The notes: generated by a model not told the origin, from the letters alone. Counted from the first letter of the stretch, positions 20,163 to 29,671 are shown. The stretch: 64,000 nucleotides of DNA from Vibrio splendidus (GCF_024347615.1 NZ_AP025508.1:682001-746000); one strand, 5' to 3'. Numbers and translations: made by a program.

Positions 20163-21083
20163 ATGACCACTAGCGATTCAATGACACCAGCGACATCCAT
20201 GAAACCAATAATAGTTATCACACCAACCATCACTCAATTTTGTCATCAGGCTTGGCAGATCAAAGCAAAGGCGTTGTACGTTGAAAACGATGACAGCAAA
20301 ACCTACCTGATCACCGACATGACGCCTTTCCACCCAGTAAGTCATATTTGGCCAGACCACCCAGCAGACCAAGGTTTTGTGAATGTTGGTGACGTGCAAT
20401 ATCCAGTTGAAGACTGTCATGTTGGTGCAATAGAACAATCTACTGGTAAGCTTCATATCGCAGCAGATATCCCTGTTAAGCGTGATACGGAAGGGTGGGC
20501 GTTTGTGGTTGTCCATCAGCTCCCCGCATCTGCTCCTATGATTAAGGTTAGCGACGAAGTCCTGTTGACGGTTGATAAAGAGTATCAAGCAAGCCTTAGC
20601 CGCGGTCACAGTGCTGGCCACATCGCTTTTTTAGCGCTAAATAAGGTATTGGCTGAGAGTTATTGGCGTAAAGATGCAGACCGAAAAGATCCACTTGGCA
20701 GCTACGATTTCAATAGCTACGCGCAAGTGACTAGCTTTGTGACTCCAGAGTTGTGTACCGATAAGTATCGTTTGGGAAAAACCCTGAAGAAGCGCGGTTT
20801 GAACGTTGCAGACATGCTAACCAATCTTGATGGTATCGAAGCCGACATCAATCAGATGATTAAAGGTTGGCTCGCAGACTCAACGCCAGTAGCAATGAGA
20901 CTGGAAGGTGAGGCATTAACAGACTCTCGCTATTGGGAATGGCAGTTGGATAGCGACACTTTAGTGTCTATTCCGTGTGGTGGTACTCACATCGAGAATA
21001 CGTCAGAGCTTAAGTCTTTATCGGTTAAGTTAACCCAGTTAGATGACCAGCATATTGAAATGCTGACGCATGTAATACGATGA
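20163..21083 (+). CDS. AlaX-like stand-alone tRNA-editing hydrolase
   Basis: Protein of 306 residues related to the editing domain of alanyl-tRNA synthetase. The zinc tetrad is visible as H149 and H153 (RGHSAGH) and C272 and H276 (CGGTH). An N-terminal beta domain of about 130 residues precedes it, larger than in minimal AlaX proteins. Such proteins hydrolyse mischarged tRNA, typically Ser- or Gly-tRNA-Ala. The substrate is not shown by the sequence. It appears to be a single-gene unit between der and a cyclase gene. Confidence 0.8.
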   Translation: MTTSDSMTPATSMKPIIVITPTITQFCHQAWQIKAKALYVENDDSKTYLITDMTPFHPVSHIWPDHPADQGFVNVGDVQYPVEDCHVGAIEQSTGKLHIAADIPVKRDTEGWAFVVVHQLPASAPMIKVSDEVLLTVDKEYQASLSRGHSAGHIAFLALNKVLAESYWRKDADRKDPLGSYDFNSYAQVTSFVTPELCTDKYRLGKTLKKRGLNVADMLTNLDGIEADINQMIKGWLADSTPVAMRLEGEALTDSRYWEWQLDSDTLVSIPCGGTHIENTSELKSLSVKLTQLDDQHIEMLTHVIR

Positions 21084-21372
21084 TTTAGACTACAGATCGA
21101 AATGGCTTGTGCTGTTTATTTTATTTTTACATGTAACTTTCAATATAAATGACTATTTAAAATTGAAATGCAGCACATGTAACTTATGCTTTCGGTGTGT
21201 GGTGATATAAATATTCTTTTTGGGGTAGATCGCTGATCAAAATAGATAAAGCGAAAGATCAACCTATGATCTTCGATTGTGTGTACGGCTTATTTAGTGT
21301 GTTATTATTAACCAATAGCAAGCTTGCATAAGAACAAGCTGTACCCTATTACACAATTGAAAGCTTTAGTGA

Positions 21373-22374
21373 ATGGAACAACAATTTTTATTAGAAGGCC
21401 ACCGAGCCGTCAATAGTTTGCTGCGCAAGCTTGCTCTTGGGATGGATCGCAAAGATTTAAACCATAAGATCATTCAGCTTACCGAGCAGATTTTTGGGCA
21501 GCGTATGGCTTCAATTTTACTGCTTAACTCAGAGTCTAAAACTTTACACCTTGAATATGCCCCAAACCTGCCTGATTTTTACAATCAGCAGATAGAAGGG
21601 GTTGGGATTGGTGCGGGGATAGGTTCTTGTGGCGAGGCAGCTGCGCTTAAGAAAGCAGTGATGGTCTCCAACATAAATGCACACCCAAACTGGGCACCTT
21701 TCTTAGCCTTAACCAATCAAGCCAATTTACATGCCTGTTGGTCGGTACCCATTATCTCGTCGCGCGGTAATGTGTTGGGTACCTTCGCTATTTATAGTCA
21801 GTACATCTCTGAACCACATGAATTTGAGCTCGAGATCTTAGAACTACTGGCTTCCCTGTATTCGGTAGCACTAGAAAAGTTCGAGTTGGAGAATCAGCTT
21901 AACTTTTTCGCCAATCGTGATTCTCTTACCCATTGCTTGAATCGTCGCGCATTGTTTAATGAAGCTGAGAAAGTGTTGGCTAAGCGATGCTTTTCAGAAA
22001 AGGTGATGGCGTGTTTGTTTGTTGATGTCGATAAGTTCAAATCGATAAATGATACCTATGGCCATAGTTTTGGTGATGATGTGCTGTTGGCGGTTGCCGA
22101 AGTTCTTGATGAGGCAACCACAGCATGTGCCAAGATAGGCCGTTATGGTGGCGATGAGTTTGTGGTGTTCTCTTGCTTTGATGATCAAGAAAGCGTTGTT
22201 AGTTTCTACCACAGCTTAGAGAAAGCACTGCAACAAGCGCTTTATATCAATGATGTGCAGTTCTCAGTGAGTGTTGGGTTGTCTTGTGACAAAGATCCTC
22301 AAGGATTAGACCAGTTGATCGCACAAGCTGATAAGAACATGTACCAAATCAAGCAAGCGAAGTCTCAGCGGTAG
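21373..22374 (+). CDS. Diguanylate cyclase with N-terminal GAF domain
   Basis: Cytosolic protein of 333 residues with no membrane helix. A GAF sensor domain (about 20-165) precedes a GGDEF domain (about 175-330). The catalytic motif GGDEF is intact at 259-263, and the metal site is DVDKFKSINDTYGH. The residues where an inhibitory RxxD site would be read TACA, so product inhibition through that site is not expected. It should make cyclic di-GMP in response to a small-molecule or redox signal that cannot be read from the sequence. Confidence 0.88.
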   Translation: MEQQFLLEGHRAVNSLLRKLALGMDRKDLNHKIIQLTEQIFGQRMASILLLNSESKTLHLEYAPNLPDFYNQQIEGVGIGAGIGSCGEAAALKKAVMVSNINAHPNWAPFLALTNQANLHACWSVPIISSRGNVLGTFAIYSQYISEPHEFELEILELLASLYSVALEKFELENQLNFFANRDSLTHCLNRRALFNEAEKVLAKRCFSEKVMACLFVDVDKFKSINDTYGHSFGDDVLLAVAEVLDEATTACAKIGRYGGDEFVVFSCFDDQESVVSFYHSLEKALQQALYINDVQFSVSVGLSCDKDPQGLDQLIAQADKNMYQIKQAKSQR

Positions 22375-22410
22375 TAGATTGTAAAAATAGTAGTGAATTA
22401 GGAAATGCTA

Positions 22411-22638
22411 ATGAGTGAAAATATCTGCCCTAAGTGCCAGTCTGAGCTAGCTTGGGATGGCAAGTATCACTGTGAAAGTTGTCAGGCTCACTTTACTAAA
22501 GTTGGGTTTTGCCCTGAGTGCAGCAGCCAACTTGAGAAGCTTCAAGCCTGTGGTGCGGCGAGCTATTTTTGTAATGCCGATTGCAACGAATTGAAGTCTA
22601 AGTCGAGAGTAAAATTCGAATTCCAACCAGCGGAATAG
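22411..22638 (+). CDS. Small zinc-ribbon protein, YfgJ family
   Basis: Protein of 75 residues with repeated CxxC pairs (CPKC, CESC, CPEC) and two further cysteines, a double zinc ribbon. The ATG at 22411 has an AGGA site at proper spacing; an earlier in-frame ATG adds two residues. E. coli YfgJ lies next to der, and this gene lies near der here too, supporting the assignment. Function is not known. Confidence 0.82.
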   Translation: MSENICPKCQSELAWDGKYHCESCQAHFTKVGFCPECSSQLEKLQACGAASYFCNADCNELKSKSRVKFEFQPAE

Positions 22639-22683
22639 CCTTAAACAGCATGGTTTGAACGACCATCGGTGATGTTATACCAG

Positions 22684-22714
22684 AGACCCAATACCAAAGT
22701 GTTGGGTCTTTTTT
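22684..22714 (+). terminator. Rho-independent terminator after the zinc-ribbon gene
   Basis: Perfect 8-bp stem (AGACCCAA and TTGGGTCT) with a run of six T. Confidence 0.9.
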
Positions 22715-22796
22715 GTATCTGATGAACAGGAATGTGTCATCTTGGTTCATTCTCATCGTCACTGCACCAGTATGAAACATAGTGACATGATTGCTA

Positions 22797-22813
22797 TGCA
22801 CTTTATTGGTGTG
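22797..22813 (+). promoter_or_regulatory. NtrC-like enhancer site upstream of urtA
   Basis: GCAC-N6-GGTG core matching the NtrC palindrome TGCACYAWWWTGGTGCA at 14 of 17 positions. It lies about 75-90 bases before the -24/-12 promoter. A weaker half site (TGCACCA) begins at 22763. Confidence 0.55.
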
Positions 22814-22872
22814 GCTTGCTATTAAGTTTAATTAATACAAAAGCTTATAAATTTATTGATTGCTTTTTAAGT

Positions 22873-22889
22873 TTGGCACTCTTCTTGTA
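22873..22889 (+). promoter_or_regulatory. Sigma-54 (-24/-12) promoter of urtA
   Basis: TTGGCAC, five bases, then TTGTA: the GG at 22875-22876 is followed by the required ten bases before G at 22887. The -12 dinucleotide is GT instead of the usual GC. It lies 43 bases before the urtA ATG. Confidence 0.6.
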
Positions 22890-22932
22890 ACTCTGTAATT
22901 GAATAACAAAAATACAATTATGGAGTAATATC

Positions 22933-24219
22933 ATGAACAAGGTGTTCAATTTATCGCTAGCTGCACTGTGTACAACACTTTCATTTTCTTCTGCAACAGT
23001 GTTTGCTGCTGATGAGACCATCAAGGTCGGTGTTCTACATTCACTCTCTGGCACTATGGCGATCAGTGAAACCACGCTAAAAGATACCGTGCTAATGCTT
23101 ATCGAAGAGCAGAATAAAAAGGGCGGTTTGCTTGGCAAGAAGCTAGAGCCTGTCGTGGTTGACCCTGCGTCAAACTGGCCGCTATTTGCAGAAAAAGCAC
23201 GTGAGCTTATCGAAAAAGAGAAAGTGGATGTGGTGTTCGGTGGTTGGACATCGGTATCACGTAAATCCATGCTGCCTGTTTTTGAAGAACTCAACAGCAT
23301 CCTTTTCTACCCAGTACAGTATGAAGGCGAAGAGTCTTCTAAAAACGTTTTCTACACCGGTGCCGCGCCAAACCAACAAGCGATCCCTGCAGTGGATTAC
23401 TTGATGGAAGAGCTTGAAGTTGAGCGCTGGGTACTTGCAGGTACCGATTACGTTTATCCACGTACCACCAATAAGATCCTTGAAGCCTACCTAAAAGATA
23501 AAGGTGTCGCAGAAGAAGACATCATGATCAACTACACGCCATTTGGTCACTCTGATTGGCAATCTATCGTTTCAGACATCAAGAAGTTCGGTGAAGCGGG
23601 CAAGAAAACCGCTGTGGTTTCTACTGTGAATGGCGATGCGAACGTACCTTTTTATAAAGAGCTTGGTGCTCAAGGCATTTCATCTGAAGACATCCCAGTT
23701 ATTGCATTCTCTGTTGGTGAAGAAGAACTGTCAGGCATGGACACAGAACCGCTGGTAGGTCATCTAGCGGCGTGGAACTACTTCATGAGTGTTGATACTG
23801 AAGCCAATGAAGAGTTCGTTGAAACGTGGCAGTCGTTCATCAAGAGTGAAAATCGTGTCACCAATGACCCAATGGAAGCGCACTATGTTGGCTTCAACAT
23901 GTGGGCTCAAGCGGTTACTAATGCGGGCACAACCGATCCTGAATCTGTGCAAGATGCCTTGATTGGCGTGTCTGTACCTAACCTTTCTGGCGGCTACTCT
24001 ACCATGCTGCCAAATCACCACATCACCAAACCAGTACTGATCGGTGAAATCCAAGACGATGGTCAATTCGACATTGTTTGGGAAACCACTGGACTCGTTG
24101 CGGGTGATGCTTGGTCGAGTTACTTACCTGAATCGGCAAAACTGTTCTCTAGCTGGTCGAAGCCATTCTCATGTGGTGCGTTTAACGTCGAAACGAAGAA
24201 GTGTTCTGGCGGTAACTAG
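22933..24219 (+). CDS. urtA: UrtA, urea ABC transporter substrate-binding protein
   Basis: Periplasmic binding protein of 428 residues with a signal peptide (about 1-25, ending VFAAD). The mature start ETIKVGVLHSLSGTMAISE is typical of the UrtA/AmiC branch of branched-chain amino-acid binding proteins. It captures urea for the UrtBC permease. First gene of a urea uptake and urease cluster, with a likely sigma-54 promoter upstream and a hairpin downstream that may keep its level above the permease genes. Confidence 0.94.
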   Translation: MNKVFNLSLAALCTTLSFSSATVFAADETIKVGVLHSLSGTMAISETTLKDTVLMLIEEQNKKGGLLGKKLEPVVVDPASNWPLFAEKARELIEKEKVDVVFGGWTSVSRKSMLPVFEELNSILFYPVQYEGEESSKNVFYTGAAPNQQAIPAVDYLMEELEVERWVLAGTDYVYPRTTNKILEAYLKDKGVAEEDIMINYTPFGHSDWQSIVSDIKKFGEAGKKTAVVSTVNGDANVPFYKELGAQGISSEDIPVIAFSVGEEELSGMDTEPLVGHLAAWNYFMSVDTEANEEFVETWQSFIKSENRVTNDPMEAHYVGFNMWAQAVTNAGTTDPESVQDALIGVSVPNLSGGYSTMLPNHHITKPVLIGEIQDDGQFDIVWETTGLVAGDAWSSYLPESAKLFSSWSKPFSCGAFNVETKKCSGGN

Positions 24220-24241
24220 AGCGTCAATTCAGGAACATTGG

Positions 24242-24295
24242 GCCTTCCGGTTTGGGAAGAACGCGTCTGTTTAACGGGCGAAGCGAACGGAAGGC
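24242..24295 (+). promoter_or_regulatory. Intercistronic hairpin between urtA and urtB
   Basis: Eight-bp inverted repeat GCCTTCCG / CGGAAGGC closes a 38-base top that can itself pair (CGTCT with GGGCG). No T run. The position suggests 3' protection of the urtA message or partial termination. Confidence 0.5.
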
Positions 24296-24379
24296 TCATC
24301 GTTTCAGGTAACAACCACTATCCACACATCCTCCAAGTAAAAATAACAATATCTAACTTGGTTGGTTAAGGAAGCAGGG

Positions 24380-26008
24380 ATGAAAAACGTATTAAACGTA
24401 TTTAAAGCACTGTTGCTCATGGCAGTCAGTGCTCAGTTGGCTTTTGCTGGAATAACGGATGAAGCTAGCTTTACCAAGGCGCTAGTTGGTAAGAAAACAT
24501 CGGATAAAGAATTAGCTATCGATTGGGTGATTGAGACGCAAACGGAAGATGTGTCGAAACCTATTCTGGATGGTTGGTTAAACGGAAACCTTTACTATTT
24601 TGGTGATAAACAGAGCGAGCAGTACAAACAGCTCTACCTCATTCAAAGCATCAAAACAGCGACGTCAGCTCAGTCAGTATGGACTGATTCAACGCTGAAT
24701 ATCGAGAAAACGAGACAGTTTAAAAAGGTTCGTGTGAATAACAAACTTCGCGGGATCTTGCGCGGGGAAATTGCTTCTATCGGACTCAACAGCAGTAATC
24801 CTGATGTGCGTTATAAAGCGGTTTTGGATTTGTTAGGAACCAAAGACGCTGACATTATCGAACGACTAACTGAACTCAGAACCAATGAATCAGATGGCAA
24901 AGTAGCTGAGCTAATGGATTTGTCGTTAGCGATTGCCACCTCTCTTAATAACAGTGCCACCATTGAAGATCGTGTGGCTTCAATTGAACGAGTTGGCGAC
25001 TTCAAACACTCGGTCGTTCTGAAAACATTGAACCAACTATTGAACAGTGAGCAAGATCCAAGCATTACCGCTGCAGCAGAACGTGCGATGGATAGCTATC
25101 AACAAAGCCAAGCACTCTATTCGGGTGTAGAAACGGCATTCTTCGGTTTGAGTTTAGGTTCGGTATTGGTGTTGGCGGGTATCGGCTTAGCGATCACTTT
25201 TGGTGTGATGGGTGTTATCAACATGGCTCATGGCGAGTTGATCATGATTGGCGCTTATACCACCTATGTCATGCAATTGTTGATGCCCAATCATATTGGT
25301 TTGGCACTGATACTCTCTATCCCTGCTGCGTTTATTGTTTCAGGTTTGGTGGGCATTGTGATCGAGCGAAGTGTGATTCGTCATCTTTATGGTCGCCCAT
25401 TGGAAACCTTACTCGCGACCTTTGGTATTAGCTTGATCTTGCAGCAAGCCGTTCGCTCGATTTTCTCTCCTTTGAACCGCTCAGTGAGCACACCTGAATG
25501 GATGTCTGGCGCACTTCAATTGAACCCAATGTTGTCCCTGACTTACAACCGACTTTATATCATCCTGTTCTGTGGTTTGGTGTTTATGGGCTTATTAATG
25601 GTTCTGAAAAAGACACCGTTAGGCCTTCAGGTTCGTGCCGTTTCTCAAAACCGTGGTATGGCTCGTGCGATGGGGATTCGATCGGAACGTGTTGATGCGA
25701 TGACCTTCGGTTTAGGCTCTGGCGTTGCGGGTGTCGCAGGCGTGGCACTTTCTCAACTGACTAACGTGGGTCCAAACATGGGGCAGGCGTACATCATCGA
25801 CTCATTCATGGTGGTGGTATTCGGTGGTGTTGGCAACCTATGGGGCACGCTAGTCGCAGGCTTAAGCCTTGGTCTTTTCAACAAGATTCTAGAACCATGG
25901 GCTGGTGCGGTTCTCGCCAAGATTCTGGTACTGGTTTTCATCATTCTATTTCTTCAAAAACGCCCACGCGGACTCTTCCCGCAACGTGGTCGTGCGGCTG
26001 AAGGTTAA
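24380..26008 (+). CDS. urtB: UrtB, urea ABC transporter permease
   Basis: Inner-membrane permease of 542 residues, started at the ATG at 24380 with an AAGGA site. A signal sequence and a long N-terminal soluble extension (about 25-245), as found in UrtB, precede the LivH-like membrane domain with about eight helices and motifs such as GVMGVINMAHGE and FGGVGNLWGT. It forms the urea channel with UrtC. The extension distinguishes it from LivH. Confidence 0.93.
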   Translation: MKNVLNVFKALLLMAVSAQLAFAGITDEASFTKALVGKKTSDKELAIDWVIETQTEDVSKPILDGWLNGNLYYFGDKQSEQYKQLYLIQSIKTATSAQSVWTDSTLNIEKTRQFKKVRVNNKLRGILRGEIASIGLNSSNPDVRYKAVLDLLGTKDADIIERLTELRTNESDGKVAELMDLSLAIATSLNNSATIEDRVASIERVGDFKHSVVLKTLNQLLNSEQDPSITAAAERAMDSYQQSQALYSGVETAFFGLSLGSVLVLAGIGLAITFGVMGVINMAHGELIMIGAYTTYVMQLLMPNHIGLALILSIPAAFIVSGLVGIVIERSVIRHLYGRPLETLLATFGISLILQQAVRSIFSPLNRSVSTPEWMSGALQLNPMLSLTYNRLYIILFCGLVFMGLLMVLKKTPLGLQVRAVSQNRGMARAMGIRSERVDAMTFGLGSGVAGVAGVALSQLTNVGPNMGQAYIIDSFMVVVFGGVGNLWGTLVAGLSLGLFNKILEPWAGAVLAKILVLVFIILFLQKRPRGLFPQRGRAAEG

Positions 26009-26018
26009 GGACAACATC

Positions 26019-27191
26019 ATGCAGTCAAAATCATTTGTACTTTCGGCGATGCGTGGTGACAAAGGTGGCCAACTGACCATCCTTGCCATTCTAGCGGCCG
26101 TTATTCTTATCCCACTGGCTAACACCATGTTACCCAGTGGGCACCCGCTCCATGTCGAGACTTTCACTATCTCGCTGATGGGCAAATACCTGAGCTACGC
26201 AATGTTGGCGTTGGCGCTCGATCTTGTGTGGGGCTATCTCGGAATATTGAGCCTCGGCCATGGTGCTTTCTTTGCGCTTGGTGGTTATGCGATGGGCATG
26301 TACTTAATGCGCCAGATTGGTGACCGTGGGGTTTATGGAGATCCAATCCTGCCTGACTTTATGGTGTTCCTTGATTGGTCGGCGTTGCCGTGGTTCTGGC
26401 AGGGTTTTGATCAGTTCTGGTTCGCCTGCTTGATGGTGGTGTTGGTGCCGGGCGCATTGGCTTACTTGTTTGGTTACCTTGCTTTCCGCTCTCGCGTGTC
26501 CGGGGTTTACCTTTCTATTATGACTCAGGCGTTAACTTACGCATTGATGCTGGCATTTTTCCGTAACGAGATGGGCTTTGGTGGCAACAACGGACTGACA
26601 GACTTTAAAGATATTATTGGCCTGAGCTTACAGAGTGATGCGGTCAAGATAGGTCTGTTTGTCGCGACTGGCATTGCGCTCATTCTCAGTTACATCGCTT
26701 GTCGTATGGTGGTGACCAGTCGATTAGGTCGTGTGGCATTAGCGATTCGCGATACGGAATCACGCACTCGCTTTATGGGCTACGACGTTGATGGTATCAA
26801 GCTGTGGGTCTTCGTTCTTTCAGCGGTTATCGCGGGTATTGCCGGGGCTTTATATGTCCCTCAAGTTGGCATCATTAACCCGGGAGAATTTGCTCCTCTT
26901 AACTCGATTGAGATTGTGGTTTGGGTTGCCTTAGGCGGTCGTGCCACTTTGTTTGGCGCCATTGTCGGTGCATTGATCATCAACTACGCCAAGAGCTGGT
27001 TTACGGTTGAGTTCCCAGAGGTGTGGTTATTTGCTCTGGGTGGATTATTCGTTCTCTCGACCATGTACTTCCCACAAGGTGTAATTGGCTTTGTCAGTGA
27101 AAAATGGCAGCAGCTACGCAAGGCATCAAATGGGAAAAACCAAGATAAAGATAAGGATGATCAGCACAAAGCCAAGGAGGTGATCGCATGA
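26019..27191 (+). CDS. urtC: UrtC, urea ABC transporter permease
   Basis: LivM-like permease of 390 residues. The ATG at 26019 (MQSKSFVLSAMRGDKGG) follows an AAGG site 10 bases after urtB; longer in-frame readings overlap urtB. Membrane segments begin near residue 20, and the conserved LSLGHGAFFALGGYAMGMY and ALGGRATLFGAIVGA regions are present. Its last four bases overlap the urtD start (ATGA), showing translational coupling. The C-terminus is Lys/Asp-rich. Confidence 0.93.
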   Translation: MQSKSFVLSAMRGDKGGQLTILAILAAVILIPLANTMLPSGHPLHVETFTISLMGKYLSYAMLALALDLVWGYLGILSLGHGAFFALGGYAMGMYLMRQIGDRGVYGDPILPDFMVFLDWSALPWFWQGFDQFWFACLMVVLVPGALAYLFGYLAFRSRVSGVYLSIMTQALTYALMLAFFRNEMGFGGNNGLTDFKDIIGLSLQSDAVKIGLFVATGIALILSYIACRMVVTSRLGRVALAIRDTESRTRFMGYDVDGIKLWVFVLSAVIAGIAGALYVPQVGIINPGEFAPLNSIEIVVWVALGGRATLFGAIVGALIINYAKSWFTVEFPEVWLFALGGLFVLSTMYFPQGVIGFVSEKWQQLRKASNGKNQDKDKDDQHKAKEVIA

Positions 27192-28030
27192 CCACATTTA
27201 ATAGCGTAAAGGAATCGGTTCAGGCGTTCACTCGTCGAGACCAAGTCTTTGATTACCTTAAACCTGATATTCACCCCGCTATCGATACTCGCCACAACGT
27301 GCTGTTGTATGTGGAAGGCGTCAACAAAAGTTTCGATGGTTTCCAAGCGATAAACGATCTGAACCTCTACATCAATGAAGGAGAGCTTCGCTGCATCATT
27401 GGCCCTAATGGCGCAGGTAAAACCACCATGATGGACATCATCACAGGTAAAACTAAGCCAGATACTGGCGAAGTGTGGTTGGGTTCGAACATCAACTTAT
27501 TGAAGATGAACGAAGCCGAAATTGCCAATGCAGGCGTTGGGCGTAAATTCCAAAAACCAACTGTGATTGAGTGTTTAACTGTGTGGCAGAACCTTGAATT
27601 AGCCATGGCGGGTGATCGCTCCGTGTGGGCGACGTTCACTGCTGTGATGTCTGGTGAGCAGAAAGACAAGCTGACCTCGGTACTTGAGCTGATTCATTTA
27701 AAAGACGAAGCGGCGAATTTGGCAGGTAACCTGTCTCACGGTCAGAAACAGTGGTTAGAGATAGGCATGTTATTGATGCAAAACCCTAGGCTATTGCTGG
27801 TGGATGAACCCGTTGCAGGCATGACTCACCAAGAGATGGACCGTACCTCTGAGTTACTCAATTCACTGGCAGGTAAGCACTCGGTTGTGGTAGTTGAACA
27901 CGATATGGATTTCGTTCGTTCTATCGCAAGCCATGTCACCGTGCTTCATCAAGGTCATGTGTTGGCTGAAGGCACCATGGATCAAGTGCAGGCTCACCCT
28001 GAAGTTAAACAAGTTTATCTCGGAGAATAG
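27188..28030 (+). CDS. urtD: UrtD, urea ABC transporter ATP-binding protein
   Basis: LivG-like ATPase of 280 residues with Walker A GPNGAGKTT, signature LSHGQKQWLEIG and Walker B LLLVDEPVAGM. An extra N-terminal stretch of about 35 residues precedes the nucleotide-binding domain. It starts inside the urtC stop and ends one base before urtE. It pairs with UrtE to power urea import. Confidence 0.94.
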   Translation: MTTFNSVKESVQAFTRRDQVFDYLKPDIHPAIDTRHNVLLYVEGVNKSFDGFQAINDLNLYINEGELRCIIGPNGAGKTTMMDIITGKTKPDTGEVWLGSNINLLKMNEAEIANAGVGRKFQKPTVIECLTVWQNLELAMAGDRSVWATFTAVMSGEQKDKLTSVLELIHLKDEAANLAGNLSHGQKQWLEIGMLLMQNPRLLLVDEPVAGMTHQEMDRTSELLNSLAGKHSVVVVEHDMDFVRSIASHVTVLHQGHVLAEGTMDQVQAHPEVKQVYLGE

Positions 28031-28031
28031 G

Positions 28032-28727
28032 ATGCTAGAGGTTAAATCAGTTAATCAATATTACGGTGAGAGCCACACGCTGTGGGATTTGGATATGCAG
28101 ATCCCTGAAGGCAAGTGCACAGTGTTAATGGGACGAAACGGTGTCGGTAAAACGACGTTGCTGCAATGCATCATGGGGCTAGTTAAGGTCGAGAGCGGTG
28201 ACATTTCGTTATCGGGTGAGTCTCTTCTTAAAACCGATGCCGAAGAGCGTGCTCGCCAAGGTATCGGTTATGTGCCGCAAGGTCGCCAGATCTTTCCGAT
28301 GCTCACGGTTCAAGAAAACCTAGAAGTCGGCTTGCCGATTCGCGAAAAGGGCGACCGTAAGATCCCTGAGTTCATCTTCGATATATTCCCAGTATTAAAA
28401 GAGATGCGGCATCGTCGCGGTGGTGACTTATCTGGTGGTCAGCAACAACAACTCGCGATTGGGCGTGCGCTGGTGGTCAATCCAAAACTGTTGATCTTGG
28501 ATGAACCGACAGAAGGTATTCAGCCCAATATCGTGCAAGAGATTGGCGACATCATTCGCATGCTCAACGAGAAGATGGGACTAACCGTCCTACTTGTTGA
28601 GCAGAAGCTGCCATTTGCGAGAAAGGTCGGTGACCGATTTTGCATTATCGACCGTGGTCGTCAGGTAGCAGAAGGTGAAATGAATGGGCTCAATGAGTCC
28701 CTGATTAAGGAGTACCTAACCGTATGA
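28032..28727 (+). CDS. urtE: UrtE, urea ABC transporter ATP-binding protein
   Basis: LivF-like ATPase of 231 residues. The start at 28032 (MLEVKSVNQYYGESHTLWD) follows the urtD stop by one base and uses the GGAGAATAGG region as ribosome site. Walker A is GRNGVGKTT, signature LSGGQQQQLAIGRAL and Walker B LLILDEPTEGIQPN. The stop overlaps the ureD start, so transporter and urease genes are coupled. Confidence 0.94.
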   Translation: MLEVKSVNQYYGESHTLWDLDMQIPEGKCTVLMGRNGVGKTTLLQCIMGLVKVESGDISLSGESLLKTDAEERARQGIGYVPQGRQIFPMLTVQENLEVGLPIREKGDRKIPEFIFDIFPVLKEMRHRRGGDLSGGQQQQLAIGRALVVNPKLLILDEPTEGIQPNIVQEIGDIIRMLNEKMGLTVLLVEQKLPFARKVGDRFCIIDRGRQVAEGEMNGLNESLIKEYLTV

Positions 28728-29671
28728 GCTCTCTATATTCTTCGAGTGAAGCAATAAACACCTCTTTAGCGGGAGTGTTGTCTCTGAATGAGACCATCGA
28801 GCAAGATATCCGAGACGGTTGGCAAGCGAGTTTAAACCTCACCTTTGTCGACCGTGGTGATAAAACCGTTTTAAAGAATCGTCAGCAGTCTGGTCCGCTT
28901 GCGGTGCAACGCCCCTTGTATCCTGATGGGGAAACGTGTCACACCTACTTACTTCATCCCCCCGGCGGAGTAGTAGGTGGTGACACACTCAATATTGAAG
29001 CGACCATCGAAAGCGGTGCGCATGCGTTGATCACCACACCCGGTGCGACCAAGTTTTATCGCTCAAACAACAAGTACGCTAAGCAGAAGCAAACGCTTCG
29101 AGTGAAGAAAGGTGCGCGCTTGGAATGGATGCCGCAAGAGAACATCTTTTTTCCCAATGCACACGTTCGTCTAGATACTGAAATTCGCCTCGAAAAGGGT
29201 GCACAGTTTTGGGGTTGGGAGATGCACTGTTTTGGACGCCCTGCACAGAATGAGGGATTTGAGCATGGTCACCTCGTTGGGAAAACAGAAATCTATCTTG
29301 ATAATCACAGGCTTCTGACTGAAGGCTTTAATTTTCATGGTGGCGATAAGTTAATGATAAATATGGGGTTACTAGATTATTCAATGATGGGGACTTTTTA
29401 TATCACCTCAAATGAGAAGCAAGATTTAGAGTTGGTACAGAGCTTGCTCTTATCTATTACACAGCAAGCTTCACAGCAATCAGTTACATCAAAAACGTCG
29501 AGTGAATCTACATTAATAATGGGTGCAACGCAGATAGAAGGATTGATTGTGGTGCGAGCCTTGGGTAATTGGAGTGAAGATATCCTCCAGGCCTTTGGTC
29601 AGATTTGGCAAGCAACTCGCTCTCATTTGTGTGGTACGACTCCTGATTTACCTAGGATTTGGGCGACTTAG
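28724..29671 (+). CDS. ureD: UreD (UreH), urease accessory protein
   Basis: Protein of 315 residues with the UreD features RPLYPDGETCHTYLLHPPGGVVGGD and TTPGATKFYRS. With UreF and UreG it forms the activation complex that loads nickel and CO2 into urease. The ATG overlaps the urtE stop (ATGA). A terminator-like hairpin separates it from ureA, which is unusual for a single operon. Confidence 0.93.
   Translation: MSSLYSSSEAINTSLAGVLSLNETIEQDIRDGWQASLNLTFVDRGDKTVLKNRQQSGPLAVQRPLYPDGETCHTYLLHPPGGVVGGDTLNIEATIESGAHALITTPGATKFYRSNNKYAKQKQTLRVKKGARLEWMPQENIFFPNAHVRLDTEIRLEKGAQFWGWEMHCFGRPAQNEGFEHGHLVGKTEIYLDNHRLLTEGFNFHGGDKLMINMGLLDYSMMGTFYITSNEKQDLELVQSLLLSITQQASQQSVTSKTSSESTLIMGATQIEGLIVVRALGNWSEDILQAFGQIWQATRSHLCGTTPDLPRIWAT

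Noticed and set aside
22845..23300. 151-residue ORF antisense to urtA
   Set aside because: It covers the urtA promoter and start in reverse; composition is typical of an antisense shadow.
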